Assembly (NCBI GenBank): GCA_027924645.1
Contig: BSBN01000829.1
Coordinates: 6,510,001 to 6,574,000, forward strand
DNA length: 64,000 nt
Direction of reading: 5' to 3'
Origin: Cunninghamia lanceolata
Taxonomy: Eukaryota > Streptophyta > Pinopsida > Cupressales > Cupressaceae
Part shown: positions 12,349 to 24,374 of the stretch, one piece after another
Layout: each line of letters starts with the position of its first letter
Position numbering within the stretch: the first letter of the stretch is position 1
Program-made: the position numbers and the translations under genes
The notes under the pieces: generated by a model
Seen by the model: only the letters and a program-made list of their open reading frames with translations
The model's database searches: none
What the model was told of the DNA's origin: nothing

Positions 12349-14030
12349 TATTTAGTATTAGGTGACCCCCTGGTTTTGACACTTTATAAGTTAGTGCATT
12401 TTACAATACAACAAGGTCCAATAGATGGGAAATGTGAAAATATTAACTTTTGAAAAAAATGACACTCAAGTTTGAGCTAACGAGTTATAACACAAACAAG
12501 TTTCTCGTAAAAGAGGCCTATTTTAATACATTTGTACTAAAAAGCAAAAATATGCCTATGCCTTGAGTGAACCTAGCCTTCCAACTACTCGTTGGAATTG
12601 ACAAGGAGTGAAGAAGAGGATAGTTTGGTTTTTGAGGGGGAATTGGCCTCATGTCAAGCTGAGCCTCACCCTTCATCTTCCACAGTCAAACATACAAGAC
12701 TAACTAAACAATTAATTCCTCCTTAAAACAATTTCCCCCAAAATTTGATAGACCCCCTTGCTATAACATTAAAAAACATATTTTTAAATGCTTTTAAATG
12801 AAAGAAAAAATTTCTTATGTTCACCACTTGAAAACATAATTTTAGATTTTAATTACTTTCAAAAACCAAAAAGAAGGCAAAATTTTGAGAATGGGGAAAA
12901 TTAGGTTTAGGGCAAAATTTCCAGCACGTAAAATATAGGGCAAAGGGACATCTAGGAAATAGTGGCCCGATGAGGTACAGGGGCGGCCAAGATTGTAGGG
13001 TATAAAAAACTTCACAAAGCAGGGGTGACCATACTAATGTAGCGGCGGCCAAGAATAATGGCAGTGCTTAGAGGAAGAAGCAGCCAAAATGGCACCTTTT
13101 ACACCAAATCCTTGTAGCATCTATTAAGTTATGCCTCCTTCTAAGGAGGATTGCACTTCCTTTCTATAGGATCACCCTTCTAGTATGACATATCAAACCT
13201 TTGATGCCCTTCACATGCCCTTTTTGTGAGCAAAAATGTGTTGTGCAGGCCTTCTCCACACTCAGACGCGACCCTTTATGGACAAAGATGGACACCTTTA
13301 GGGAAGAAATCAACCTAAACAAGGACAATTTTATCTACACAAAAAAATGAGCCTTCTGTTCAAAAATTGACCCTACGTCATGTTAGTGTAGGAATATTAA
13401 CACTCTTACTTATATTTAAATAAGCAATTATGTGTATATTCCCCACATGACATAAGACACCTCAGTTGGGTGTGTGGTAGTTAGGAAGACTCCTTCAAAC
13501 TCTTTCACTCCACTTAGCTTGCCACATCTACTTGAGATATCCTTAAGTTATGGGATTGACTCCCATTAACTCAAACTCTCAACACTATTTGTACACCACA
13601 CTTGTTCATAATTCATTACCAATTATGTGATAATGTAATTAATCATCTTTTGTGTCATTTGTTCTCGTTTGCTCCATTTGTGATTAGCATTCTCTCAGTA
13701 ATCTAAGTTCTATCACTTCAGGCCTATGAAGAAGACCTCCTCTGTAGATCATTTGAAACAGGGACGACAAGGGTTTGAACTTAAATTTAATTTCTTTAAA
13801 GGGGGAAGTAGCTCATAAAAATAACATCTACCTTATAAATCAAATAAAATTAATAAAATATAATAGTAAGTATCCCAAGATTAAAACTTTAAATCAGATT
13901 TGGATTTGATAATAAATCTTTCCAATCTACGGTAAAAAGAGAAGAGATTCCATTGTAGAACTACTATGTTGTATTCTGAGATACAATATGTCATAACATG
14001 TGAGAAAAGGAAGGGAGTATTTGATACTTA
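12349..14030. other. Unassigned DNA with a slightly GC-richer patch
   Basis: A patch at about 12880-13080 is richer in CG but has no convincing protein. A stretch starting TGTTAGTGTAGG at 13381 has the look of an LTR start, but no partner copy lies in the window. Confidence 0.4.
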
Positions 14031-14252
14031 CACCTCATTCTTGACAATGGAGCCTTTAACTTATGAAACCTTTTGTAGTGTCATTTTCCAATCCTCAAGC
14101 ATTTCTAAAGCATATATGGCCTTGGCTTCATGCTCAGAAAATGCTTTAGCATAGATTCCTTTTTCTTTACAAATCCAATGGATATCACTGGGATTAGCAT
14201 TGTAAAAGATGAGAATAATTCTTGTTTTGGTTTTGAGTATAAAGGATAACTC
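14031..14252 (-). pseudogene. TNL immune receptor, second half of TIR domain
   Basis: The minus-strand frame reads LSFILKTKTRIILIFYNANP, then SDIHWICKEKGIYAKAF, then LEDWKMTLQKVS. This is the 'IIPIFYxVxPSDxxW...G-YAxAF...W-xAL' half of a plant TIR domain, the NAD-cleaving signalling module at the N-terminus of TNL receptors. At 14252 the frame is broken by a 6.8-kb retroelement; the first half of the domain is at 21066-21190. With one AACTC duplication removed, the junction reads WCLAE then LSFIL in frame. No NB-ARC follows. TNL genes are absent from grasses, which constrains the host. Confidence 0.85.
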
Positions 14253-15746
14253 CGTTGACGCCTGTGGCATTCTAGTGTTCACATTGTGTCAAATGAGTGT
14301 TATTACAGTGATGGCACAGCTGCATCATGATGTGGTATTTATGTTCTTTGCCCATGATTAGTTCAGTATATTATAGTGATGGTACAGCTGCATCATGGTG
14401 TGGTATTTATGTGCTTTGGCCCATGATCAATTCAGTAGGATGCTATTCATGATCAGTTTAGTGTTATGTTATTGAGTGGTAGTGGAACTTATATTACTAG
14501 TGGCATTTTTACTTCTGGAGATTGGCATTTGTTATTTGATTGTGGCAAAGTGATATTCGTATATATTTGTTATGTTATCTTCTATGATGTCAGTATGACA
14601 GTTCACACAAGATAATAGTATGTTTTGCCTACATGATATACTTCTATCATTTGATGTTGATACTCCTTGTTTGACTCTTCTTGTGACACAACTACATGCT
14701 ACTTGGGTATACGGATCTCTTCTAAAAGCCTTCATCATATCATATTCATTGAGCTCACAAAAGCTTTCAAGCTTCATTATTGTTTTCAAGGTGCATGAGG
14801 ATTACTAAAAGTATTCTCTCATCTCATGAAGGACATTTTTTTATATTATTATTATGGTTTGAAAGTCACACATTTATAAGTTTTTAAAGGGATACATTAG
14901 CATAAAATACATATCTTTCTAATATTAAGAGTCATTTCATCGGGCCTCTAAGAGAGTTTACCAGCTGGGCAGGTTGTAAGACTTTCAATTAGGTAAAAGG
15001 AAAATGTTTCTACTTGAGTTTTCACCAGCCCATTTGGGACACACCAGGAGCACCAGTCACATGACATATTTGATAGTCTTTTGATTTCATTTTGTAAAGT
15101 ATAAGCTCTATTTCGAGCAAGGGTTTTCTACTTTTGATTTCATCATGAAAATTCATAGTTTTAACGAAACAATGAGTGGAAGCTTGTTGATGAGACAATG
15201 CTGGACTATGCAGTCACTTTGTTAAAGGTTATTGACTTAATCCTCAACTGATATGATTGTTTTTGGCTGACTCATCAGGTGATATTGTTTTTATCTCTAC
15301 ACTTAGTTTTTAATCTCAGTTCTTTGAGCAGTGATAGTTATAGATTTTTGCTTTTGTGTTTCAAATATATGAATAGTTCTTTTACCATGGTGGTTAGGGT
15401 TTCAAAACACAAACTTTTCTTTCAATGGTTGAGGTTGTATTAGTTGAAAACTATGGAGTTTCAAGAACTTGTTATTGATTTGTTACACTTTGTTGTGAAT
15501 AGTTATAACTGTCCCAAAATGAACATTTAGGTTAAAAAATTTTCATATGGTTTCATGAAACAGTTTTGGGTCTGTAACCCTAGTTAAGGGTTTAACAAGT
15601 ATCCCTGTTCTTAAATGAATATCTTGCCTTCACCATTCAAGATTGAAGTTCACAGTTGGTAAATGTTAATTAGGTGTTGCCAAAAATAAGTTTGTTTTAT
15701 AAGACACTGATTCACCCCCCCTCTCAGTGTCTTGCGTACTCCATCA
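14253..15746 (+). repeat. 5' LTR (1494 bp)
   Basis: It is paired with 19573-21065. Near its start it holds a tandem duplication of about 70 bp (about 14300-14437, units centred on CAGCTGCATCATG), which is also present in the 3' LTR and so predates this insertion. Confidence 0.9.
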
Positions 15747-15748
15747 AC

Positions 15749-15767
15749 TGGTATCAAAGTTAGACCC
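15749..15767 (+). other. Primer-binding site
   Basis: TGGTATCAAAGTTAGACCC, two bases after the LTR end. It is a variant of the initiator-Met site (G to A at base 9), a variant shared with the copia element at 40673. Confidence 0.75.
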
Positions 15768-15819
15768 TTGTCCAGTAGGTCTAACCAAACTTAGGGTTTC
15801 TTGGTCATGGAGTACTATG

Positions 15820-17145
15820 ATGGGTAAGTGCAAAAGAAGTAGAGGTCAAAATAAAAACACTTTTGTCAAGCAAAAGAATAATAAAAATGAAGTCAGATTG
15901 TCTCAAGAAAAGTCCTTGTCAGTTGATTCAATAAGTGATAACAAGCACAATCCTGTAGAAGAAAAGATGTATAATAAAGAACTCGATAATTTTGTTGTTG
16001 AAATTACTAATATAGAAGGAGATTTCTTTATAGATGAAGATGGACAAGAGACAAATAAAAATGACTATGAAGTGGATTTTGAAGGAGAGCTTATATCTGC
16101 TCTAAATGTGATTAGGGATCTTGAAAGAGAAAATTAGGAACTCAAGATATAAATTGAATAAAGAGAAAGAATTGAAAAGGAAAAGGAAGTCAAGTTGAAA
16201 GAAAAAGAAGAAATGTGTAAAAAGTTAGAGGATGAATTTGATTCCTTGAAAAAGTGTTCCCTATTAAAAGTTGATTCAAATAACATGATCTTAAATCTGA
16301 AAATAGAGATAGAGGAGACTAAAAAAACCTTGGATGTCAAAACCTTTGAGTGCCATAAACTTGAAGAAGAGTTTGTTGCTTTAAAGAAAGATCTTTAATA
16401 ACATAAGATTCAGCTAGAAAAATATAAGAAGTTTGAGAAAAGTATTAATGCACTGGATGATATGTTAGATAGACAAAAATATTCTAATGATCTTACTGGC
16501 TTAGGGTATGAGGAAGGACAAGCATCTTCAAGTGTAACAGAATCAAAAATTGAAATAGTTTTTGTATCTGCTAATGGGAAAGGACAGAGCTTTAAAGTCA
16601 TGAATACACCAAGGAAGAAGATTGATTTGGATCATCATGTTGCTACTCTTGCAAATAAGACTGAAGATAAATGTGTTGATGAAGGCAAAAGGACAAGCTT
16701 CTCAAGATCTTCACTTTTCAGATGAAATCAATCAGCAAGGTACAATTTCTTTTTAGGTTATTGCTATTGCTGTCATACTTATGGTCATAAAACAACTAAT
16801 TATTGGAAGCATTCTCATGAATTGTCAAATAGTGATCAAAGTTATCAATTTGGTCATCCTGCAAAGGTTTGTAATGTTCAAGCAAGATATGATCCTTCTA
16901 GGTTTTCAAGAAGATATGATTTCTTTACTCCTTTTGGAAATAATATCACCTATTTTAAGTGTCATAAACTTGGGCATAGGGCATATTTTTGTAGAAGTGG
17001 TCTTGTAAATTCACCTAGACATGACAAAAGGGAAGATACCTTGAACAAGAAGAGAGAGACTGAGAAAGTTTGGAGAAGAAAAGAACCAAGAGATGAGAAA
17101 ACAAAACCCATGCATGTTACACAAAAGACATTATCCTTCACATGA
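15820..17145 (+). pseudogene. Copia gag remnant (coiled coil plus zinc knuckles)
   Basis: Interrupted frames give an acidic stretch (DYEVDFEGELISALNVIRDL), a long Lys/Glu coiled coil (about 16150-16400), then GLGYEEGQASSS, MNTPRKKIDLDHHVATLANK and two zinc-knuckle-like motifs. In the first (about 16756) the CYCCHTYGHKTTNY pattern has lost its final Cys. In the second (about 16960) YFKCHKLGHRAYFC has lost its first Cys. These are gag features of plant copia elements; the N-terminal gag domain expected just after the PBS is missing. Several stops. Nucleic-acid packaging function is lost. Confidence 0.75.
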
Positions 17146-19572
17146 GAACTGGCTTAATGTCAAGGGGAGATGCTTATTGTTTATCTTTCATCCCCAAGGA
17201 GTTCGAAGGTTTGTTTCTATACAAAGAGAAGTTGGTGTTAGCATGATATATTTTCAAAAGAAGTTTGATGTCTATCATTTTATGAATTTCAGTTGATAAT
17301 GCTCACTTTCTTCATAGAGGTGCAGTTATATGATTATTTATATCATTACAATGTGTAGATAATCCAAGTGAAGTGTATTGCTGACTTGCTTGGTTGTTCA
17401 TGCTTTGAAAGTGGTGTTGCTAATGTTGAAAAGAATTACTCATGTTGAAAATGAAGTTGTTCATGCCTCTTGAATATCTTCTCTGCAAGGTTCATGCTAT
17501 GAATGTTTTGATAGGGGTTTCTGCCAGTTATTATTGTGTTTGTTATGACAATGGTTCCTATCTAGTTTCTGCTAGTTATGGGATATGACAATGTACAAAA
17601 TGATAGATGACAGTCCTTTTGGATAGTGGTACAGAGGTGAGTACATACTAATGTCATTTGTTTACTAATGTTGTTTGATGCACTTAGATATAGATATTTA
17701 CACAATGATCTATCTGACTGAATGAATAGTGTTAGGATAGTCTTTGAGTGAGTCAAGTTTGGAGATTGGTATTACAGAGTTACCTCAGAAGCTGTTTCAT
17801 CTCATGGTGTCACAATAATGTTGTTTTGATATGCTTTCATGTTCATCATGCAATTGTTCCTCATGTCATAACTAGATCTTAGGATATGAAGGATGTGATT
17901 GTATTGTTGACAGGATGTATGGTTTTGCTTATTAGGACACTGTAGTTATTTGTTGAAATATGATTGGATGTCTTGAAAATGGACTATTAGAGCTCATGCA
18001 AAGCTGAGATCATGGCATGGGTGTAGTTTGATATTTGAAACTAGTATAGATTGTATAAAATGGTGTTTGGAATGTTCTCTATATGGTGATAGTGTTCTTT
18101 ATTTGAGTTTGCATGAATGATGACGATGAAATCCCTATTTGAAGACAGTGATTGATGTTGTTAATACAGTGCAGAATTGACTAGTTTTCTTAATTGCAGT
18201 TGAGCATGGTGTAGAAAGTGCAAGGATAAAGGTAAGTATTATATCTCCTAACAGAGATAGTGAATAAGGACAATATTTGTCATTTGCTGATTTCATGCTG
18301 AAAGTGCAAGAAAACATTCATCACTATATGGCAAAAAGATAGTTTGACTTGATATTCATGAACCTATATGATTAGTGTTGTTTCTAGAATCAGTTTGATT
18401 TTGTCTATGTAATAGGGATATGTAATAGAAAGTATCAATATAACAGTCATAATATATGTAGAGGTTTAGTGATCATTGTAAGGTTTCCTAGTATGTATGA
18501 TGTGAGTTTTTTATTTGAGCATATGATATGGTTTTATTGAATTCACATCAGTTGAAAAGGAGAAATTTTGTTTTGACAGTGATACCATGCTACATTTCAT
18601 GATGAGGTGACTAATGGTAATAGTTTTTGGTTGGTAACAATTTCAAGAACTTCATACTTAGAGATGTATGCTTGATTTTTCTCTTGAACTCATCTTGATG
18701 TCTTTGATAGAGTTGACAAAGTGTTATGATTCATACTCAGAATTTAGTAGCTATAGTCTCAGTATGGTAATGTTTTGACAAGGATCACTTAAGTCAGGCA
18801 AAATGCATAAGAATTTTTTAGACAGCTCATTGATGTCAAAAATTTGTTCTTGGAGTTCATGTTGTTAAGGATAGATGCTATGTTGTTAGTTGATGTCATG
18901 TAACAGAGATTTCATGATCATGATATAGGATATTTGATTCATTGTTGTTGTATAGATTGAAAGATATTCTTTTGGTGCCTGATTCTTAATACAACATTTG
19001 ATAACAGTATCCTTTGTTGTTCTTCTTCTTTGCTTTCCAATTGGAGCAGTCTTGTCAATGGAGCTCTGTTATAGGGGGAGTGTGTGCAAAGTAGTGAATA
19101 CCTATTTTCACATTTCACTTTATTTGTTTCTAGTACAATTTGACATGTGCATGCTTTAATATTGGTTATTCATGCTAGTTGTGATCTATGGTTATTCTCC
19201 CAACTTTGTTGACCTCAGCCTTTGGCATTGTTGTCAAAAGGGGGAGAAAGTATATTGATATGCATGTATTCATGTTTATACTATTCAAATGATGTATGAT
19301 GTAGATGATATATTCATATGCTTGGCTATAGTGTACAAATGTTGCATTCATGCTTCAGTTTCCTTGTGTAGTCATATGCTTGGTTGCAGTGTATAGATGT
19401 TGCATTCGTGCTTCAGTTTGCTTGTGTAGATGTATTATTGATTCGCTCATGATATTCATATTTAGCTTATATTTATTTAGGTGGATTGACATCTCTTTGT
19501 GGTTGCAGATGAGTTACAAGACTAAATAGGTGTATTTGGTGATGATTTGACACCAATGCCAAAGGGGGAGTT
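17146..19572 (+). other. Coding-free interior with three polypurine tracts
   Basis: No pol domain can be read in any frame. Three G-rich tracts occur near the 3' end: ATAGGGGGAG at 19071, AAAAGGGGGAG at 19236 and AAAGGGGGAG at 19561. Only the last abuts the LTR. Confidence 0.7.
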
Positions 19573-21065
19573 TGTTGACCCCTGTGGCATTCTAGTGTTG
19601 GAATTGTGTCAAATGAGTGTTATTACAGTGATGGCATAGCTACATCATGGTGTGGTATTTATGTTCTTTGTCCCATGATCAGTTTAGTATATTACAGTGA
19701 TGGCACAGCTACATCATGGTGTGGTATTTATGTTCTTTGGCCCATGATCAGTTCAGTATGATGTTATTCATGATCATTTCAGTGTGATGTTATTCAGTGG
19801 CAATGGCACTTGTATTGCTAGTTACATTTGTACTTCTGGACAATGGCATTTGTTATTTGATTGTGGCAAATTGATATTTGTATATCTTGCTTATGTTAGC
19901 TTATATGATATCACTATGACAGTTCACACAAGATAATAGTATGTTTGGCCTACATGATATACTTCTATCATTTGATGTTCATACACCTTGTCTAACTCTT
20001 TTGGTGACACAACTTCATGCTACTTGGGTATACGGATCTCTTCTAAAAGCCTTCATCATATCATATTCATTAAGCTCACTAAAAGCTTTCAAGATTCATT
20101 ATTGTTTTCAAGGTGGATGAGGATTACTAAAAGTATTCTCTCATCTCATGAAGGACATTTTTCAATATTATTATTGTGTTTTGAAAGTCACACATTTATA
20201 AGTTTTTGAAGGGCTTCATTAGTATCAAATACATATCTTTCTAATAGTAAGAGTCATTTCATCAGGCCTCTAAGTGAGTTTACCAGTTGGGCATGTTGTA
20301 AGACTTTCAATCAGGTAAAAGGAAAATGTTTCTACTTGAGTTTTCACTGGCCCATTTAGGACACACCGAGAGCACCAGTCACATGACATATTTGATAGTC
20401 TTTTGATTTCATTATGTAAATTATAAGCTCTGTTTCGAGCTAGGGTTTTCTACTTCTGATTTCATCATGAAAATACATGGTTTTAATGGCACAATGAGTG
20501 GAAGCATGTTGATGAGACAATGTTGGACTATGCAGTTGCTTTGGTAAAGGTTGTTGACTTAATCCTCAGCTGATATGATTGTTTTTGGTTGACTCATCAG
20601 GTGATATTGTTTTTATCTTTGCACTCAGATTTTAATCTCAGTTCTTTGAGTAGCGACAGTTATAGAATTTTGCTTTTGTGTTTCAAATATATGAATAGTT
20701 CTTTTACCATGATGGTTAGGGTTTCGAAACACACTTTTCTTTTGATGGCTGAGGTTGTATTAGTTGAAAACTATGGAGTTTCAAGAACTTGTTATGGATT
20801 TGTTACACCTTGTTGTGAACAGTTATAACTGTCCCGAAATGAACATTCAAGTTAAAAAAAATTCATATGGTTTCATGAAACAGTTTTGGGTCTGTAACCC
20901 TGGTTAAGGGTTTAACAAGTATCCTGGTTCTTAAATGAATATCTTGCCTTCACCATTCAAGATTGAATTTCACAGTTGGTAAAAGTTAATTAGGTGTTGC
21001 CAAAAACAAGTCTATTTTATAAGACACTGATTCACCCCCCTTTTAGTGTCTTGCATTCTCCAACA
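19573..21065 (+). repeat. 3' LTR (1493 bp)
   Basis: TGTTGACC...CCAACA, followed directly by the AACTC duplication. Confidence 0.9.
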
Positions 21066-21190
21066 AACTCGGCCAAACACCAAGTGGATTCTACGTATCT
21101 TGGAGAAAGTATAGCAATATGAAGGAAAGAAGTAGTCATGGCATCTTGTTCATCTAAGAAACTTCAGGTCCCATGAGTTTGAGGGTATGG
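21066..21190 (-). pseudogene. TNL immune receptor, first half of TIR domain
   Basis: On the minus strand one frame reads SFLDEQDAMTTSFLHIAILS, then PRYVESTWCLAE, ending at the insertion site. This is the TIR segment '(V)FLDxxxL...I-AI-SPxYA-S-WCLxEL'. A stop sits just before SFLD, and the N-terminal strand and loop holding the first TIR motif cannot be read with confidence. It joins in frame to 14252 and below. Confidence 0.8.
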
Positions 21191-21250
21191 TAAATAAGTC
21201 ATTGTAAATTACATATAGATTATAACTAATTAGTTAGACCAATTCTATTT

Positions 21251-21639
21251 AAACTTCATTAGTGAATATCATTCTTTTTTGCCACTATCTACAAAATTAC
21301 CCCATCATCTCAAAAATAAAATTTAAAATAAAAACTTATTATAAAAGATAAAAACTCTAAACAATAACTTTCCATAAAGCAGAAAACATGAAATAAAAGA
21401 TAAAAACTGTAAGCACAACCCCTAAATAAACTAATCCCATCATCTTATAAATAAAATTTGAAATAGAAAACATACTGTAAAAGATTAAAACTGTAATCAT
21501 TAGAATAGTCCAACACACCGGAAGACATGAAAACAAGCAGTTCCATCATCTTAAAAATGAAGTTTGAAACGGAGAACATCCGTGGAAGACGAAAATTGTA
21601 AGCAACAACGTCTTAATGAAGCGGACCCCACAAATCCCA
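21251..21639. other. AT-rich spacer
   Basis: Nothing recognisable. It lies upstream of the TIR exon in the minus direction, so it may hold the old 5' region of that gene. Short imperfect repeats of an 'AAAAGATAAAAACT' phrase occur. Confidence 0.4.
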
Positions 21640-21876
21640 TCATTTAACGCTGAAAAGATCCCAACGTTTAATTAGCTGGAAAAATTCCCTGTGCCCGCTG
21701 CCCATCGCCGTGTACAAGAATTGTCTAAAGTGGCGCAAATTTCCTGTCATATTGTACGGGACAGTGTACATGTACTCCGAGCCCTGTGGAATGGACTCCA
21801 AGCTCCATGGAAAATTTGCGGTAAATCCAGGCTTGAAACTATTGGATGCAAATCCGTGTGAAGTGAATGTGTACAT
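21640..21876 (-). other. 78-codon frame in a CG-richer patch, unrecognised
   Basis: The frame starts MYTFTSHGFASNSFKPG and ends QLIKRWDLFSVK. The patch 21600-21880 is less AT-rich than its surroundings and retains CpG dinucleotides, which in a heavily methylated plant genome can mark an exon or a recently inserted piece. The opposite strand also has a 60-codon frame, so strand is not certain. No family recognised. Confidence 0.25.
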
Positions 21877-21892
21877 TAGACTTTGGTGTTAG

Positions 21893-22740
21893 GTAGTAGT
21901 ATTTTCATTAGCAGGACTAACACTACCACTCTTCGTACTTAATGACCAGAAGGAAAAATATAGAGATAGACTTTGGTGGCACTAGAACTTTCATTGGCAA
22001 GACTAATAATATCACTCCACTATAAAAGTTTTGTTGGTATTAGAAGATTTTTTTGAGTTTTTAGTTGGTCAATGAAGATGCCGTGTCTACATAGAATTGT
22101 TGCAGAAGATAAAAGGTCCAGTCAAGCCCACATTAGAATATGTAAGAGTCAAAAAGGAACAATAAGAACAGGTGGTGATAGAATTTCATGTTTACTCTTT
22201 GATCCATCACATATATTTGAGTTTAGTTAATTGTCTAATTGCTCAACATTGAGACTATCTTTCTTACAATTTTTTTCGTTGAAAATTAAGTCTATGGAAT
22301 AAGATAAGTAAGAAGCATCCTTTTCTTACCAAACTTTTTCTTATGAAATGTAGGATATTTTTTTTCTAGGAAACTTTTAAAAATATCATAGTTAGAAAAT
22401 GTGTCTAAGGGCAGGGCTCCATGTGATTACTTAGTTTATTAGTCCCTGCCTAAAGTGGGGATTAATGTTTTCATTCCACTAAATTTTATTAATTTTAGCT
22501 TTGAAAATTGTGTCAGCAAAGAAAAACTCCTGCTTTGTTAAGGCTTGCAGTGCTCAAATTTTAAAAATAAATTTTAGTTGATTTTTCCTTTTTTCTCATT
22601 GGCTTGACATTTTTTCCCAAGAGTTTTTCAATATTTTGATTTCTAAAAACTGAAGAAAAATGTTGGACGAATCAAAAACAAGGAGAAAGAAAAAATTGAT
22701 GGATTTCTAAATTTTTGGGTGCTTTTGATTGTCTTCGTGA
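21893..22740. other. Unassigned DNA with a small direct repeat
   Basis: Two similar phrases (ACTTTGGTG...TTTCATT-GCA/AGACTAA) at about 21880-21935 and 21968-22020 form an imperfect tandem repeat. Otherwise nothing recognisable. Confidence 0.4.
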
Positions 22741-22779
22741 TTTCCTAGTGGGCATGTATGCATACTAGAGCAGCTGCAA

Positions 22780-22850
22780 AGATAACACCTGGGCATTGTC
22801 TATGCTTCCACATTTTGCATGCATGCATACCAATTGGAACTATAATATTT
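22780..22850 (-). pseudogene. PPR motif scrap
   Basis: The minus strand reads MHAKCGSIDNAQVLSLQL, the 'MYAKCGSIDNAxxL' helix of plant PPR proteins. About 20 codons only, with stops on both sides. Confidence 0.55.
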
Positions 22851-23639
22851 GGTTCGCTCCTCTTGTGCAGGATAGACATTGAATATATCTATCATCCAAT
22901 AGATTTATTTACATTTTGTATCAGAATGCGTCTTGTGGACCTGGTTCAAACTTGTTCATGTTATGAATATCCTGCTTGTAGTGGAAGATGAGCTCAGATT
23001 AGTCTTTCATCTTGATGTGCTTGGCTATTACCCTAGCATTGTTATGTAATCAACATTGGATAGTATTTTGAAATGATTTGGTAATGATGACACTAAAGAA
23101 TTTAGAATTAAGGGGAGGCTTGGCTGTTACATATGCCGACCTCCCCCTTTATTTATAACCGTCACCATTTATGTATGCTGGATGGCTTTCAGGACCTTGT
23201 AGCTTATAAATAAAAAGGCATGCTTCTTTATTTTAAGACCTCGCCCCCAATAATATGAGGCTCGTGGCCTATGGGAAAATCTATCGTTAATGCTATAAAT
23301 TTTCAATTGAATTTATTGGCCCCTGCCCTTTAGTTATGCTCTGTGAAGTATCAATTTGCAATTAGTTGTGTCCCATGAATTGTGCCAACGGAAAAAATTT
23401 AAAGGCGTTTCTTACATTTCAAAACATTTTTTTGGTTTCTATATATAATTTTATGTTTTTTTCTTTGTTTTGTTTGGTGTGGTTTTGTTAATGGTGGGAG
23501 CAAAGGAATATATAAAGACGAGCAAGTGGTAGCAAGAAAAATAGGGTGGCAAACTGTTCCTTCTTCCAGGTAATACTTTAGTCTTAATGATTTTCTTGCT
23601 TGAATTTAATTCAAATGGATTGACGCTTTGCAGAATAAA

Positions 23640-23810
23640 GAAGTGAGAATTGAAACCCTGGCCTCCTTCACCTGCATTGTTGGTCCAAATGCCATAGGCA
23701 AGAGTGTATCCTTTCTCCATACAGAGCAGTTCACATGCCTTGTCTATTCTTCCACATTCTACATACATGCATACGAGGGCTACCTCACCAAAAAATGGCG
23801 CATACAAGTA
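23640..23810 (-). pseudogene. PPR motif relic
   Basis: The minus-strand frame contains ALVCMYVECGRIDKACELLC, then ...YGIWTNNAGEGGQGFNSHF. This matches the 'ALVDMYAKCGRIDKAxELF...' core of a plant PPR. It extends into non-PPR sequence toward 23451, so the relic is truncated. Probably a fragment of the same family as the 2.6-4.3 kb relic. Confidence 0.6.
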
Positions 23811-23907
23811 TGCTTTTCTTCTCTCTCTTTTGTGTTTTCAGCGGAAGCAGAGGCAACAAAGATGCAGAATCCTTTGAATTCAATTCTATACAAGGTAGGG
23901 TTTTAAT

Positions 23908-24374
23908 TTTCATCTTCCAAACACTCAGAAAGATATCAACGGTAATATTGACATTGATTGGTTTGTTGCTTTGATTGGTTTGATTGGTTTGCTAAACAAA
24001 ATAAAAAATGGTCGTTTCATTTGCCAAACTACACACCACACCAAGAGTGCAATACCTTGACGAATTTCTCCTAAGCCAAAGTTATATTACTAGGTAATAA
24101 TTTGAACCTTAGCCCTAAAATCATAAATCCTAGAATTTGATAATTGTTTTTTTGAGTTAAAATGGTGAGGTTGAATGGGGTTGTGCAAATATCAGGCTTC
24201 TAATGATGGTATAATTGTAAATTTTGCACTTTGGGGGAAACTCTCATATTAGAATATATTAACACCACCCGTTGGTACAACTGTGTTGTTGATCTCCTAC
24301 ATTCAAGGTAGCAGGGTTTTTATGGTATTTATTTCTTTCGTTTGGTATTGGTTTGTTCAAATGTTATTTGTTAT
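23908..24374. other. Unassigned DNA
   Basis: Nothing recognisable; a short TTGATTGGTTTG repeat at 23955-23992. Confidence 0.4.

Larger units (their letters stand above)
14253..21065 (+). mobile_element. Non-autonomous copia-type LTR retrotransposon in a TIR exon
   Basis: The element is 6813 bp long. LTRs are 14253-15746 and 19573-21065 (about 1.49 kb). The right LTR is TG...CA; the left one starts CG through a T-to-C change. A perfect 5-bp duplication AACTC lies at 14248-14252 and 21066-21070. The PBS-like TGGTATCAAAGTTAGACCC starts at 15749, and the PPT AAAGGGGGAG at 19561-19570 abuts the 3' LTR. The interior (3826 bp) keeps only the middle and C-terminal part of a gag (coiled coil, zinc knuckles). 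I find no protease, integrase, reverse transcriptase or RNase H. It therefore depended on an autonomous relative. Confidence 0.9.

Noticed and set aside
13381..13790. Solo LTR starting TGTTAGTGTAGG
   Set aside because: It has the look of an LTR start, but no partner copy, clear CA end or target duplication could be established.
7373..21190. One TNL gene running from the TIR exon (21-14 kb) to the C-terminal relic (7.8-7.4 kb)
   Set aside because: Same strand and plausible order, but no NB-ARC or LRR is readable between them, so the link stays speculative.
23628..23974. Plus-strand frames of 79-92 codons
   Set aside because: They lie antisense to the PPR relic on the minus strand and are shadows of it.
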